Of a DNA stretch of 64,000 bases, positions 1 through 9,702 are shown in pieces. A model generated the notes under the pieces. The model had not been told where the DNA came from, made no database searches, and was given only the letters and a program-made list of their open reading frames with translations. The DNA lies in assembly GCF_024347575.1 (NCBI RefSeq), contig NZ_AP025504.1, forward strand, positions 558,001-622,000, given 5' to 3'. The stretch's first letter is position 1. Every line of letters begins with the position of its first letter. Position numbers and translations under genes: made by a program. The DNA is from Vibrio pelagius. GTDB taxonomy: Bacteria; Pseudomonadota; Gammaproteobacteria; Enterobacterales; Vibrionaceae.

Positions 1-1085
1 ATGGTCGCTACCCAGTTAAAGACCTTCACACCTGTGGGCACCGCAATCAGCATAGTGCAATACATAAAGAACAGCTCGGCGAAGACTGGCATCCCGGTAG
101 TGAACATATGGTGTGCCCATACCAAGAAAGACAAGATTGCAATACTGCACGTTGCATAAACCATTGAGTGGTAGCCAAATAAACGCTTACCACTGAAAGC
201 CGGAATAATCGCAGAAACGATACCAAACGATGGCAAGATCATGATGTACACCTCTGGGTGCCCAAAGAACCAGAAGATGTGTTGGAACATCACAGGGTCT
301 CCCCCACCAGCCGCATCAAAGAAGCTCGTCCCGAAGTACTTATCGGTTAGCACCATAGTTACTGCGCCTGCAAGTACCGGCATCACCGCGATTAACAAAA
401 ACGCAGTAATCAACCATGTCCAAACGAACATTGGCAGCTTGAACCAAGTCATACCCGGCGCTCGCATATTGACGATGGTAACAATGACGTTGATAGCGCC
501 CATGATCGAGCTGATACCCATGATATGGACGGAGAAAACAAACAGCGCCGTACTATCAGGCCCATAAGTTGTCGATAGAGGCGCGTAGAAAGTCCAACCA
601 AAGCTCGGTCCACCGCCTTCAGTAAACAATGATCCAATTAAAATGAGGAAAGCAAAAGGAAGGATCCAAAAACTGAGATTGTTCATACGAGGCAGAGCCA
701 TATCTGGCGCACCGATCATCATCGGTATCATCCAGTTAGCAAGGCCAGTAAACGCGGGCATAACAGCACCAAACACCATGATCAACCCATGTACGGTTGT
801 CATCTGATTGAAAAAATCAGGCTCGACCAGCTGCAGCCCAGGCTGAAACAGTTCAGCTCGGATGACCATGGCCATCGCGCCACCCGTCAGGAACATGGCA
901 AAACTGAACCATAGATAGAGTGTGCCTATATCTTTATGATTAGTGGAGTAGAGCCAGCGAGCCCAGCCCTTAGGCGCTTCGTGATGGTCATGCTCAGGCA
1001 CGTCGATTAGGTCATCAGCAGTATGACTGGCCGCTAAATCTTCAGCCGGAGCAGACTTCACCGGCTTGTTAATTGGTGAACTCAT
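1..1085 (-). CDS. ctaD: Cytochrome c oxidase subunit I, N-terminal part (cut by window edge)
   Basis: Catalytic subunit of a heme-copper oxidase that reduces O2 to water and pumps protons in the inner membrane. The reading frame is open from the ATG at 1085 to the left edge, about 361 residues. Visible family signatures include [14 protein letters not shown] near the first helix, the heme ligand region [15 protein letters not shown], and [17 protein letters not shown], which holds the CuB and cross-linked Tyr ligands. Further on, the YHSMVYA and WAHHMFTTG stretches carry the adjacent CuB histidines. Its ATG overlaps the TGA of the upstream subunit II gene (ATGA), so translation is probably coupled. 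The C-terminal third lies outside the window. Confidence 0.95.
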   Translation of the reverse strand, partial: MSSPINKPVKSAPAEDLAASHTADDLIDVPEHDHHEAPKGWARWLYSTNHKDIGTLYLWFSFAMFLTGGAMAMVIRAELFQPGLQLVEPDFFNQMTTVHGLIMVFGAVMPAFTGLANWMIPMMIGAPDMALPRMNNLSFWILPFAFLILIGSLFTEGGGPSFGWTFYAPLSTTYGPDSTALFVFSVHIMGISSIMGAINVIVTIVNMRAPGMTWFKLPMFVWTWLITAFLLIAVMPVLAGAVTMVLTDKYFGTSFFDAAGGGDPVMFQHIFWFFGHPEVYIMILPSFGIVSAIIPAFSGKRLFGYHSMVYATCSIAILSFLVWAHHMFTTGMPVFAELFFMYCTMLIAVPTGVKVFNWVAT

Positions 1086-2290
1086 ATCGCCTCCTTGCTA
1101 TTCGGCGTTGCATTCGAGTTGGTGGCTGCATCCTCACCCCCACCTTCAACTTGCTGCTTGTAAGTGTTGATGTCTGATGCTTGAACAACGTCACCCGTAT
1201 CGTTACCCCATGCATTTCTTTGGTAGGTAATCACAGCGGCGATCTCTTTTTCTGTGAGTTGGTTGTCAAAAGCCTGCATCGCGGTTCCAGAACGGCCATA
1301 GACGATAACATCGATGTGTTCCGATACATCTCCAAGTGCCACTGGACTGCCCTTAATCGCAGGGAACGCACCCGGAATCCCCTCGCCGTTTGCTTGGTGA
1401 CAAACAGCGCAGCGAGATGCATAAACTTGCTCACCAATCGCATTCAATTCTTCTAAAGAAAGTGACGCATCTAATGCTTCCTTCGCAGCTTGAGCCTCAG
1501 CAATCGCAAGCACTTTCTGATCAGCCAGCCACACATCGAATTCATCTTCTTCCATGGCTTGAACTACAATCGGCATAAAGCCGTGAGCACGACCACATAA
1601 CTCGGCACATTGACCACGATAAACACCGGGCTCATCTATTTTTGTCCAAGCTTCGTTGATAAAGCCCGGAATGGTGTCTTTTTTCACTGCAAATGCTGGC
1701 ACCCACCAGGAGTGAATCACATCGTCCGAGGTCATTAAGAATCGGACTTTACGATTGATCGGCAGCACGAGTGGTTTGTCTACCTCGAGCAAATAGTGCG
1801 CGCCTTTCGTTTCAATACCTTCTATCTCTTTGTCACTGGTCGCCAGTAAGCTGAAATACTCGACATCTTCCCCGAAATAGCTGTAGTGCCACTTCCACTG
1901 CGAACCCGTAATCTTGACTGTGAGATCCGATTGAGAGGTATCTTCCATCGCAATCAAGGTTTTAGTGGCAGGGATCGCCATTGCGATAAGGATAATGATA
2001 GGAATGATGGTCCAGATGATTTCTACTTTGGTGCTCTCGTGAAAATGGGCGGCAACGGCTCCCTTCGATTTCCTATGCCTCAATATCGAATAAAACATGA
2101 CACCAAACACAACAAAAGCGATCGCACAACATATGTAGAAGATCAGCATGTGCAGCTCGTAGACTTTGCCACTGATCTCCGTTACCCCTTGCGTCATGTT
2201 GTACTCGCTCGTTGCTTGAGCAAGCGGGACCATTAGCAGTGAAGCACCACTGACCATTAGCAGTACATACCTCAGAAATAATCGTTTCAA
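1082..2290 (-). CDS. coxB: Cytochrome c oxidase subunit II with fused cytochrome c (caa3 type)
   Basis: Takes electrons from cytochrome c through the CuA centre to subunit I. The protein has a signal peptide (residues 1-26), two transmembrane helices (about 46-70 and 90-112), and a cupredoxin domain with complete CuA ligands H193, C228, E230, C232, H236 and M239. An extra C-terminal cytochrome c domain has the heme motif CAVCH at 294-298 and a likely axial Met at 338. This fusion makes it a caa3-type oxidase and explains the length of 402 residues against about 250-290 for plain subunit II. It is the first gene visible in the operon and overlaps subunit I by four bases. Confidence 0.95.
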   Translation of the reverse strand: MKRLFLRYVLLMVSGASLLMVPLAQATSEYNMTQGVTEISGKVYELHMLIFYICCAIAFVVFGVMFYSILRHRKSKGAVAAHFHESTKVEIIWTIIPIIILIAMAIPATKTLIAMEDTSQSDLTVKITGSQWKWHYSYFGEDVEYFSLLATSDKEIEGIETKGAHYLLEVDKPLVLPINRKVRFLMTSDDVIHSWWVPAFAVKKDTIPGFINEAWTKIDEPGVYRGQCAELCGRAHGFMPIVVQAMEEDEFDVWLADQKVLAIAEAQAAKEALDASLSLEELNAIGEQVYASRCAVCHQANGEGIPGAFPAIKGSPVALGDVSEHIDVIVYGRSGTAMQAFDNQLTEKEIAAVITYQRNAWGNDTGDVVQASDINTYKQQVEGGGEDAATNSNATPNSKEAI

Positions 2291-2694
2291 AAGATCTCTC
2301 CTCTATCCATCCGTATTGGATATGTGCGAGCTATCAAACGGCAACCGCCGTCTAAAAAATGAAAGACTTGGAAAAAACCGACAAACAACCTTTACAAGCA
2401 GGTTGCTAACACCGTTCTACGACCCGTTAACAGCCACGAGCAAACTCGATAAAAGGTTCAAAAACAGCGAAGTTGTTACTTTTTGTTATATTTATGTAAA
2501 AGGCTAGTTATCGATACTCAAATATTCAAGGTCATATGAGTTACAAAATGCTCAATTATTTAATTTGTGCCTTAACAAAAAAATCGAACCTTTATCACTG
2601 TTTGCACAAGTTTTACGATTGCCTTCAAGGTAATGCGAATGAATATCAATTAGATTGATTGCAACGCCGATTTAAAACGAGAAGGTTAATGAAT
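2291..2694. other. Intergenic region between divergent coxB and phosphohexomutase genes
   Basis: About 400 bases separating two divergent genes, AT-rich from about 2440 onward. It should hold both promoters, but I see no convincing operator or RNA structure. A 63-codon open frame at 2316-2507 has no good ribosome binding site and no recognisable product, so I do not call it. Confidence 0.5.
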
Positions 2695-4401
2695 ATGCAA
2701 GATGCCATGAACTGGTTGGCGCGAGACCCAGATCCAAGAACTCGCGAAGAACTTCAACAACTGATTGACGAGAAGAATCACGATGAAATTGATGATCGAT
2801 TCAGTCAAAGACTGGAGTTTGGTACAGCGGGGTTACGCGGCAAAGTGGGTTGCGGCCCTAACAGAATGAATCGTTTGGTGATTCAAGAAACAGCAACAGG
2901 TTTAGGCCACTACTTAGCTGACCATGTCCCGCAAGCACTGCAGCGTGGCGTTGTTATTGGTTATGATGGACGACTGGATTCAAAGCAGTTTGCTGCCGAT
3001 ACTGCATCTGTTTTGTGCGCGCTTGGCTTTAAGGTTTACCTGACGAGTAAAGTAGCAGCAACGCCTATCGTCGCCTTTGGTATTGAACGTTTTGGGGCGG
3101 CAGCGGGTATCGTTGTTACCGCAAGTCACAATCCACCGGAGTATAATGGCTTCAAAGTGTACTGGGAGAATGGTGCACAAATCATCCCACCGCACGACAG
3201 TGGTATTGCTGCAGAAATCGATATCGCAGCAACCAAACCCATCCCGCTAATGAGCTTGAGTGATGCAGAGAAAGAAGAGAAGCTGGTTTGGCTAACAGAA
3301 GAGTACTACCAAGCTTATCGACAAGCTGTAAATCAAGCGTCTTTCGTCAGCAAACAAGGTTCCGATCTAGAAACAGTTATCGCCTACACCGCGATGCACG
3401 GCGTCGGTGCACAAATGGCAGAAGACCTTCTCCACGACAATGGGTTCCATAGGGTCTTCAGTGTTGCTGAACAACGTGAACCGGATGGGCATTTCCCAAC
3501 AGTTAATTTCCCTAACCCAGAAGAGAAAGGGGCTATGGATCTGGTTGTCCAATTAGCAGAGAGTGTCGACGCAGACATCGCTTGCGCTAACGACCCAGAT
3601 GCAGACAGATTTGCCGTGGCGGTTAAGCTTCCTGACGGTGGCTACAAGATGCTGACAGGTGACCAAGTTGGTGTACTCTTCGCACACTATTTGTCAGCCA
3701 AAGCACGCACGAAAACGCAACTGATTGGGAACAGTATCGTCTCTTCAACCCTGCTAGAAAAAGTCGCAAACTCGAACGGAGCGAAATACTTCCAAACCTT
3801 AACAGGCTTCAAATGGCTGACTAACGTCGGTATGCAGTTAGAAGATGAACACAATGAATTTCTGTTTGCCTATGAAGAGGCACTTGGCTACACCATAGGG
3901 ACTTTAGTCCGCGATAAGGATGGCTTGTCCGCTCTGGTAGTATTTGCTCAACTCGTTGAGGAGCTCAAATCACAAGGCAAAACCGTGTGGGATCTGCTGG
4001 CTGATATCTACATGCAACACGGCCTTTATACTAATGCTCAGCGCAGCATTGCGCTTGACCCAACCGCCCCTTCGATTGGCTCTAAATTGAGAAGCCAGCA
4101 GCCAACCTCCATCAATGGGATTGCGATAAGAGTTATTGAAGATCTTCAATCATCTATACGTGTTACGGTTGGTGGCGCTACGGAAGCGATCAACCTCCCT
4201 GCAAGTGATGTCCTTATTTATCACCTTGAAGATGGTTCCCGTATTATTGTTCGACCTTCAGGCACAGAACCTAAAGTGAAGGTGTACTATGAAACGGTCA
4301 CTGCTTATGAGCAGGGTGAAAGCTACTCTGAAGCGATTCAACGTGGTGAGGCATATATGAGCCAGCTTATCGAACAGCATCAGAGCGAACTCAACCAATA
4401 G
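2695..4401 (+). CDS. Phosphohexomutase (phosphoglucomutase/phosphomannomutase family, PGM2-like)
   Basis: Interconverts hexose 1- and 6-phosphates through a phosphoserine enzyme. Four-domain alpha-D-phosphohexomutase architecture is visible: active serine in TASHNPPEYNGFK (S144 from the start used here), metal loop DPDADRFAV, sugar loop EEALGYTIG, and phosphate-binding loop RPSGTEPKVKVYYE near the C-terminus. The open frame runs further upstream to a TTG, but AGAAGG at 2680-2685 is nine bases before the ATG at 2695; an ATG at 2689 is too close to it. Length (568 residues) and the N-terminal FGTAGLRG motif fit the PGM2/YqbA-like branch rather than E. coli Pgm. Substrate preference between glucose, mannose and ribose phosphates cannot be told from sequence. 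Confidence 0.9.
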   Translation: MQDAMNWLARDPDPRTREELQQLIDEKNHDEIDDRFSQRLEFGTAGLRGKVGCGPNRMNRLVIQETATGLGHYLADHVPQALQRGVVIGYDGRLDSKQFAADTASVLCALGFKVYLTSKVAATPIVAFGIERFGAAAGIVVTASHNPPEYNGFKVYWENGAQIIPPHDSGIAAEIDIAATKPIPLMSLSDAEKEEKLVWLTEEYYQAYRQAVNQASFVSKQGSDLETVIAYTAMHGVGAQMAEDLLHDNGFHRVFSVAEQREPDGHFPTVNFPNPEEKGAMDLVVQLAESVDADIACANDPDADRFAVAVKLPDGGYKMLTGDQVGVLFAHYLSAKARTKTQLIGNSIVSSTLLEKVANSNGAKYFQTLTGFKWLTNVGMQLEDEHNEFLFAYEEALGYTIGTLVRDKDGLSALVVFAQLVEELKSQGKTVWDLLADIYMQHGLYTNAQRSIALDPTAPSIGSKLRSQQPTSINGIAIRVIEDLQSSIRVTVGGATEAINLPASDVLIYHLEDGSRIIVRPSGTEPKVKVYYETVTAYEQGESYSEAIQRGEAYMSQLIEQHQSELNQ

Positions 4402-4460
4402 TGCTTTGAAGCCCGCGTGTTAGAGAGAAATGAGACTCTCGGTCACTGCTATTTCGATAC

Positions 4461-4491
4461 AAAAATGGACGCTTGAGCGTCCATTTTTATT
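4461..4491. terminator. Bidirectional Rho-independent terminator
   Basis: AAAAATGGACGCT and AGCGTCCATTTTT pair perfectly around a two-base loop. Runs of A and T on both sides make it work for the mutase gene (+) and the LysE gene (-), which converge here. Confidence 0.9.
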
Positions 4492-4510
4492 CCATTGAAT
4501 TGATTTTCGC

Positions 4511-5140
4511 TTAACCAAAAAATGAGGAAAGCATCCACAGTGACAAGATCACAAACACACCACCCATCACTTTTTGCTGATACGTTCTAAACTTCGCATT
4601 TTCCAGCAATGGTTTACCCAAAGTTCCTGCCAACGCAACCAGCAAGAAATTAAAGGTTAAACCTAATAAGTTAAGCAGCAAGCCTAACACCAGCATTTGT
4701 TCACCCGATGTCGCTTCAATGTTAGTTGAAACGAACTGAGGGAGAAACATCACAAAAAACACCAATGCTTTTGGATTGAGCAAATTACTGATCAACGCTC
4801 TTTGGTAGTACGCTTTAGCTGCCGAATTATCACTCAGCGCAGGAGCATCACCTTGATCAGAGCGAAGACAGTCCCATCCCATTTTGAGCAGATAAGCTCC
4901 GCCTAACAGATGCAATGCTTTTAGAGCAAGCGGGCTCATTGCTATCAACGCCGATACGCCCATCGCCGCTAAAACAGTAAGAATGATCCCTGAAGTCGCG
5001 TTACCTAAACTCGCAAACAAGCCTACTTTGCGCCCGTAGCTCATACTAGAGCTGGCGATCAGTAACATGTCAGGGCCAGGAAGAAGAAGCAGTGCAACAA
5101 CGGCAGTTAAGTAAACAGGAAGTATGGCTAAATCGATCAT
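4511..5140 (-). CDS. LysE/RhtB-family amino acid exporter
   Basis: Small inner-membrane exporter of the LysE superfamily, 209 residues with about six hydrophobic segments. The N-terminal family signature LLLLPGPDMLLI lies at residues 18-29, followed by the SYGRKVGLFASLGNATSG loop and, later, NLLNPKALVFFVMFLPQF. Members export amino acids such as threonine, homoserine or lysine; the substrate cannot be assigned here. The gene stands alone, converging on the mutase gene across a shared terminator. A second, distinct LysE paralogue lies at 26503-27117. Confidence 0.85.
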   Translation of the reverse strand: MIDLAILPVYLTAVVALLLLPGPDMLLIASSSMSYGRKVGLFASLGNATSGIILTVLAAMGVSALIAMSPLALKALHLLGGAYLLKMGWDCLRSDQGDAPALSDNSAAKAYYQRALISNLLNPKALVFFVMFLPQFVSTNIEATSGEQMLVLGLLLNLLGLTFNFLLVALAGTLGKPLLENAKFRTYQQKVMGGVFVILSLWMLSSFFG

Positions 5141-5366
5141 TAAATTGTGCGTTGATATAAAAAAGACGGCGAATTTTATACCAACCAGACAGTTTACACT
5201 AGATGCAATTTACTGAAACATTGCTAATTTGACGAATAAAAAACCACTACAAAGCAATTAATCAACCTAACCCTCTAGTCTAGCTCCGGTAACTGGAAAG
5301 ACATTCGTTTTCGGCAACCCTAAATTCAGAGTCACTGATTCATTCGATATCTTACTTAGCTATCCG

Positions 5367-5999
5367 TTACTTAGCCACCCACTCTATCTCGACCAAAGTC
5401 TGCTCACCACATTTCAAGCGCCCCAAAAATAGGTCACCCTGATGAACCTCACCCACACCTTTTGGCGTGCCGGTCATAACCACATCACCATCAAGCAGCG
5501 TGGTGTACGAACTCAGCTCCTCAAGGATAGTTTGCGGTGGATAAAGCATCTGTGAAACGTGCCCTTTCTGAACTCGAACGCAGTTAATAAAGAGTTCTAA
5601 GTGAAGGTCCGATAAATTCAGTCCTTCTGTCGAGACAAAACGGCTGAGCACAGCAGAACCATCGAATGCTTTAGCTCGCTCCCAAGGCAAACCCTTCCCT
5701 TTGAGGTAGCTCTGCAACTCGCGCTTAGTCAAGTCCAGACCTAAACCGACAGCAACATATCGCCCTTGCTCGACAATAAAACAGATCTCCGCTTCATAGT
5801 GAAGCGCTTCTTGATGGAAAGAGGTTAAGGTCGAGGTCACACAGGTACTTGGTTTATTAAAGACCACCATATGTTCAGGAATGGCGTTGTTCAACTCTTC
5901 AATGTGATCAACATAGTTACGACCTACGCAAAGAACTTTGCTTGGTGCTGCGGTAATTTTGGAGTCCTGCCACTGCGGTTCTACGTGAGTGTTGCTCAT
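5367..5999 (-). CDS. Fumarylacetoacetate hydrolase (FAH) family protein, YcgM-like
   Basis: Predicted cytoplasmic metal-dependent C-C bond hydrolase or decarboxylase of the FAH fold, 210 residues. PSKVLCVGRNYVDHIEE begins the domain, followed by the metal-binding EAEICFIV (the family EXE motif), ALDLT-like GLDLTKRELQ, WERAKAFDGSAVL, and the C-terminal GDVVMTGTPKGVG. This order matches E. coli YcgM (acylpyruvate or oxaloacetate-acting members). AGGAAAG six bases before the ATG supports the start. No pathway genes for aromatic catabolism adjoin it, so a housekeeping role on oxaloacetate-like compounds is as likely as ring-cleavage metabolism. Confidence 0.85.
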   Translation of the reverse strand: MSNTHVEPQWQDSKITAAPSKVLCVGRNYVDHIEELNNAIPEHMVVFNKPSTCVTSTLTSFHQEALHYEAEICFIVEQGRYVAVGLGLDLTKRELQSYLKGKGLPWERAKAFDGSAVLSRFVSTEGLNLSDLHLELFINCVRVQKGHVSQMLYPPQTILEELSSYTTLLDGDVVMTGTPKGVGEVHQGDLFLGRLKCGEQTLVEIEWVAK

Positions 6000-6139
6000 T
6001 GTCTTTCCTTGACCATTAATCGAGCAAAGAGTTTAACTGATCAATGATTGAGAATCTTTGACAACCTAACACCTTGTTTCAAATATCTGATCTTTAGCGC
6101 AGTCTAGATAGGATGGATAGAAGAGAAGTTTTTGGAATA

Positions 6140-6183
6140 CAAAATAAAGCAGCCCCTTCAAACCTTTCGGTTAAAAGGGGCCT
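6140..6183 (-). terminator. Rho-independent terminator of the porin gene
   Basis: On the minus strand GCCCCTT pairs with AAGGGGC around a loop that itself contains an AACCGAAAGGTT hairpin, followed by GCTTTATTTT. It lies about 75 bases after the porin stop. Confidence 0.75.
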
Positions 6184-6258
6184 AGCCAGTGTTTAGGACA
6201 GTATCCTAAGAGGGGAAATACTCTTGGGAGTAAACACTATGCTAAATTATGGTTTGGC

Positions 6259-7323
6259 TTATAGGTAGTAACGAGCACCAAGTAGCCACTGGTCATCAGC
6301 TTTTGCTTTGTAAGTACCAGAGCCTTGTAGATCGAACTGGTAGCCAGCAAAACCAACGAACTGAGACGTGAAGTTGTATTCAGCTTGTACAGCAGTTGTG
6401 CTAAATACAGTTTCGTTTAGCTTCTCGTCTTCTACCGCTTCGTAGTTAACGCTTAGGTTTAGGCTGTTAGATAGCGCGTAAGCCGCAAGTAGTTCAACCG
6501 CAGTTGTCTCTTCTAAAGGACCCGCAGAAGTCTTGTTCATGTAGTTGTTCATTGCGTAAACACCAGCTAGGTATAGACCTGAACCGTATGAGCCGTAAGT
6601 TGCACTTACAACGTTAGAATCTGCAGTCTTTGAACCAGAGATGCCTTCAAAGTTCACGTCACCAGTGTTGTATGCGTAGTTCACTGAGAAATCAGCGATG
6701 TTGTAGTTTAGAGCGATTTGAGCGCGGTTGCCGTACTCGTTATCTAAAGTAACAGCGTCGCCGTATTTAACTGAGTCAGCTTTGCGACCTTGCCATGCAA
6801 CACCAAGACCTAGTGAACCAGCATCACCAAAATCTAGTGCGTTAGAGTAGCTAACCATCTCTTCACCACGACCTGTACCTAGGTTACCGTGATCGTCGTA
6901 GATGAAGTCGTTTGCAAATGCGATTGGCATATCTGCAACACCCGCTACGCTGTAATATGGTGCCCACTGAGTACCAACAGCTGCGCGACCAAAGTCATCA
7001 TGAGTTAGACCAACGTAACCAAGACGAGTAGAAAATGCATTATCGCCACCGTCAAGCATGTTAAGCGCCCACTCACCTTTAGCGTCAGCAGTAAAGCCAT
7101 TGCCTAGATCGTGAGTTGCATTGAAGTTGATGCGTGGAGATACAGTTTCAACGCCAATATCGTCGCTGCCGATGCGATCGCCACTGTTTACGTCGCCAAC
7201 AGCAACTGATACGTGACCACCAACAGAGAATGTTGTGCCATCTTCGTTGTAAAGTTCTACTGCAACTGCCTGAGTACCAAATACAGCGCCAGAAACAGCA
7301 AGCGCTAAAAGTTTCTTATTCAT
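6259..7323 (-). CDS. Outer-membrane general porin (OmpU-like, Gram-negative porin family)
   Basis: Forms a trimeric beta-barrel pore in the outer membrane. The start used gives a clean signal peptide, MNKKLLALAVSGAVFGTQAVA, then the mature end VELYNEDGTTFSVGGHVSVAVG typical of vibrio porins. Repeated alternating hydrophobic strands and a C-terminal aromatic ending, LLGARYYL, fit a 16-strand porin. The open frame extends four codons upstream (7335), but GGA seven bases before the ATG at 7323 favours the shorter form. Isolated gene with its own terminator. It is related to, but clearly diverged from, OmpU, so I leave the symbol blank. Confidence 0.88.
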   Translation of the reverse strand: MNKKLLALAVSGAVFGTQAVAVELYNEDGTTFSVGGHVSVAVGDVNSGDRIGSDDIGVETVSPRINFNATHDLGNGFTADAKGEWALNMLDGGDNAFSTRLGYVGLTHDDFGRAAVGTQWAPYYSVAGVADMPIAFANDFIYDDHGNLGTGRGEEMVSYSNALDFGDAGSLGLGVAWQGRKADSVKYGDAVTLDNEYGNRAQIALNYNIADFSVNYAYNTGDVNFEGISGSKTADSNVVSATYGSYGSGLYLAGVYAMNNYMNKTSAGPLEETTAVELLAAYALSNSLNLSVNYEAVEDEKLNETVFSTTAVQAEYNFTSQFVGFAGYQFDLQGSGTYKAKADDQWLLGARYYL

Positions 7324-7764
7324 TGTCATGTCCATTTGTAACTTAAGGGTGTTTACTCACTAACAACCTCTAGATAAAACCCGAAGTTGTTACCTTCATT
7401 TAACAAGTGAGGCAACCGTAAGCGATGAATGACAAAAAAGTTGCATTAAAATATATAAAATAAAACAAAGAGAACTATAGAAAACAAAAAAACATTTAAA
7501 AACAACACATTAAAAAGAAAAACAACCCGAAGAGCTAAAAAACATTTATAGTTATAAAAATACATATGCGACTTGAAATTCATTAATATTAAATAAAAAG
7601 TCACAATAAATTTTACGCTGTCAACCTCACTTTCCACCGAGAAATACTTAGTAACATTATGTAACATGACGAATTTTTTAGCGGCACGTAATTTATTGGC
7701 TCACTATATCAATCAAAAGTGACTACCATGTTTGAATATCAACCAGAAGCAATACAACGCGAAT
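7324..7764. other. AT-rich intergenic region upstream of the porin
   Basis: About 440 bases of very AT-rich sequence with long A tracts near 7440-7560. It must contain the porin promoter and a leader that may be long. A 73-codon frame (7446-7667, minus) is rich in Phe, Leu and Val because of the base composition and has no Shine-Dalgarno, so I do not call it. No other element is evident. Confidence 0.5.
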
Positions 7765-7797
7765 AAAAAAAGCAACCTCTGGTAAAGGTTGCTTTTT
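7765..7797 (-). terminator. Rho-independent terminator of the yegD-like gene
   Basis: AAAAAGCAACCT pairs with AGGTTGCTTTTT across a seven-base loop, with T tracts in both directions. It sits 30 bases after the stop of the Hsp70-like gene. Confidence 0.88.
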
Positions 7798-7826
7798 CGC
7801 TCTCAATCCGACTAGTTTTTTGTCGC

Positions 7827-9179
7827 TTATTTAAAGCAGGTCTCTGCCCAACGCGCTAGCCCTGCAGTAACAGAACCAAAGTAGTTACCACATACAAGGG
7901 GTACATTCGGCACGGCTTGTTCTACGGCTTGACGAAGAATCGGAGAGCGTGCAGAACCACCTGTCATGTAGATAACGTCTGGCCTTTTCTGCCCTTGTTG
8001 TATCGCTTCCTTAACCAATTCAATCATCTTGGCTTTTGGTGCATCAATTGCTTCAACCATTTGTTGAACTGAGATATCCACTTCAACCAATTCAGACGCG
8101 ACCTGAATTGCAGTTCGATACTCACTACTGTTGGCAAGGGCAATCTTTGCTTCTTCGGCACGCCTTACAATGCTGTAGCCTAAGGTGTCGTGATACACAC
8201 GCATTAATCTATCCAGCTTTGCTGGCTCAGCCGCCTCTTTGCGCAACAATTTCAAAGAAGAAAGATTTTCTCGAGAATAGAAGTTCTTCTGAGCCTCAAC
8301 ATTGTTGATCGCAATTGGGTTCCAGAACTGCGTTAATGGCATATCGATCCCTGAGATACTTTTACTCGTCATCCCAAAAGGGTGCATCAAACGTTTAAAG
8401 GCAAGATAGATATCTAAATCATTCCCCCCCACTCGTTGACCGCTATGAGCCAACAAACTTGCACTTCGATCCGCGTTTCCAGCCCATGTCGGCCCCATTT
8501 CAAGCAGTGAACAGTCGGTAGTACCGCCACCAATATCGACCACAAGAACGGTTTGGTTCTGAGTGAGCGTACTTTCGTATTCAAGCCCTGCCGCCACGGG
8601 TTCAAACTGAAAGGCGATATCTGAGAAACCCGCACGCATAGCCGCTCGAGTTAGAATACGCTCAGCTTGTTGGTTCGCCTCTTCACCACCACGGCCATGA
8701 AAGTTGATTGGACGGCCGATAACCGCTTGTTCAATCGCACACTGCGTAGAGCGTTCAGCTTGTTGTTTAATGTTCGCCATCATGGCGCACACCAAATCCT
8801 CAAAAAAACTTACTTGAACGTCATGTAAACCGCTCGCGCCCAAAAACGACTTGGGGGACTTTACGTAGTAGACATCTCGAGGGTCTTCAAGATACAAGTC
8901 CAGCGCTGCCTGCCCAAACGCCATATCTTCCGGCACCAAGTCAATACTCTCCTCGCGGTTAGCCGCAATCGCACGACGCAGTACCTGCTCGCCAATCGCA
9001 TCACTTGGTTTGATGTTTAGGTGACGGAACAAATGTTCAGAGACACTCTCGCGTGTTGGGGCGAAAACCGTCGAGGGAATATAGTGGTTGTCACCTTCAA
9101 GAGGCAATAGGCGAGGTGCCCCCTCGATCATTGCAGCAACTGAGCAGTTTGCCGTTCCATAGTCAAATCCGATGAACAT
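7827..9179 (-). CDS. yegD: Hsp70-like chaperone protein YegD
   Basis: Actin-like ATPase of the Hsp70 superfamily, 450 residues, without the long C-terminal substrate-binding and lid region of DnaK. The phosphate-1 motif FIGFDYGTANCSVA opens the protein, the phosphate-2 motif VLVVDIGGGTTDCSLLEMG is central, and the adenosine motif DVIYMTGGSARSPIL is near the C-terminus, the layout of E. coli YegD. Its partners and clients are unknown. The open frame begins with an in-frame TTG one codon earlier, but the GGGGG at 9189-9193 is well placed for the ATG at 9179. Single gene with its own terminator. Confidence 0.9.
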   Translation of the reverse strand: MFIGFDYGTANCSVAAMIEGAPRLLPLEGDNHYIPSTVFAPTRESVSEHLFRHLNIKPSDAIGEQVLRRAIAANREESIDLVPEDMAFGQAALDLYLEDPRDVYYVKSPKSFLGASGLHDVQVSFFEDLVCAMMANIKQQAERSTQCAIEQAVIGRPINFHGRGGEEANQQAERILTRAAMRAGFSDIAFQFEPVAAGLEYESTLTQNQTVLVVDIGGGTTDCSLLEMGPTWAGNADRSASLLAHSGQRVGGNDLDIYLAFKRLMHPFGMTSKSISGIDMPLTQFWNPIAINNVEAQKNFYSRENLSSLKLLRKEAAEPAKLDRLMRVYHDTLGYSIVRRAEEAKIALANSSEYRTAIQVASELVEVDISVQQMVEAIDAPKAKMIELVKEAIQQGQKRPDVIYMTGGSARSPILRQAVEQAVPNVPLVCGNYFGSVTAGLARWAETCFK

Positions 9180-9315
9180 CAATCATATCCCCCAAGCTAG
9201 AAAAGGGGCGAGATGCTACCTGAAATGCCTTTCGATCGCTAGGTTAAACAGAACTATTCTTAACTTCTATGCTCAGTATGTTACATTGCCACGCAAATGG
9301 CTCAGGAATTAAAAA

Positions 9316-9624
9316 ATGAAAACACCTTGTATCGCAGCTTGTAAAAATAATGGCGGTATTTGCGGCGGCTGCCATCGCACCATCAATGAGATCATCGGCT
9401 GGAAAAACCTTTCCGATGAACAAAGAGAGCAAGTGATGCAGAACCTTTCGGCTGAAGGGGCAACACACCAATGTCCTCAGTGTAACGAAACAGCGCAATG
9501 CGATATCAGCGCGGGTAAAGAGACATGTTGGTGTTTTGAACTAGAGAAGAGAGATACAAGCAGTGTGACCAAGCAAGGCTTATGTATGTGTCGCAAATGT
9601 CTCTCTGCATTACCTATCGAGTGA
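9316..9624 (+). CDS. DUF1289 plus cysteine-rich CWC domain protein
   Basis: A 102-residue protein with eleven cysteines. The N-terminal half (residues 4-35) fits DUF1289: TPCIAACKN, then CGGCHRTINEIIGW. The C-terminal half (54-98) has CPQCNE, then the CWCFEL signature of the cysteine-rich CWC family and CMCRKCL. Both are small putative metal- or Fe-S-binding modules of unknown function that usually occur as separate proteins; here they are joined. No signal peptide or membrane segment. Divergent from yegD, with a terminator immediately behind it. Confidence 0.75.
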   Translation: MKTPCIAACKNNGGICGGCHRTINEIIGWKNLSDEQREQVMQNLSAEGATHQCPQCNETAQCDISAGKETCWCFELEKRDTSSVTKQGLCMCRKCLSALPIE

Positions 9625-9650
9625 CATCAAGCATGACTTATCTATATGAC

Positions 9651-9682
9651 AAGAGGGCCCAATGCGCCCTCTTGTTTTTTGT
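9651..9682. terminator. Rho-independent terminator
   Basis: CAAGAGGG pairs with CCCTCTTG followed by TTTTTT. It ends the DUF1289-CWC gene, and the A-rich complement is weaker for the converging HopJ-family gene. Confidence 0.88.
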
Positions 9683-9702
9683 CTCAATCGAATAGTAAAT
9701 TG

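Noticed and set aside
2316..2507. 63-codon ORF on the plus strand between coxB and the mutase gene
   Set aside because: No ribosome binding site or recognisable product; occupies the divergent promoter region.
7446..7667. 73-codon ORF on the minus strand upstream of the porin
   Set aside because: Phe/Leu/Val-rich because of extreme AT content; no Shine-Dalgarno, no family, lies in the porin promoter region.
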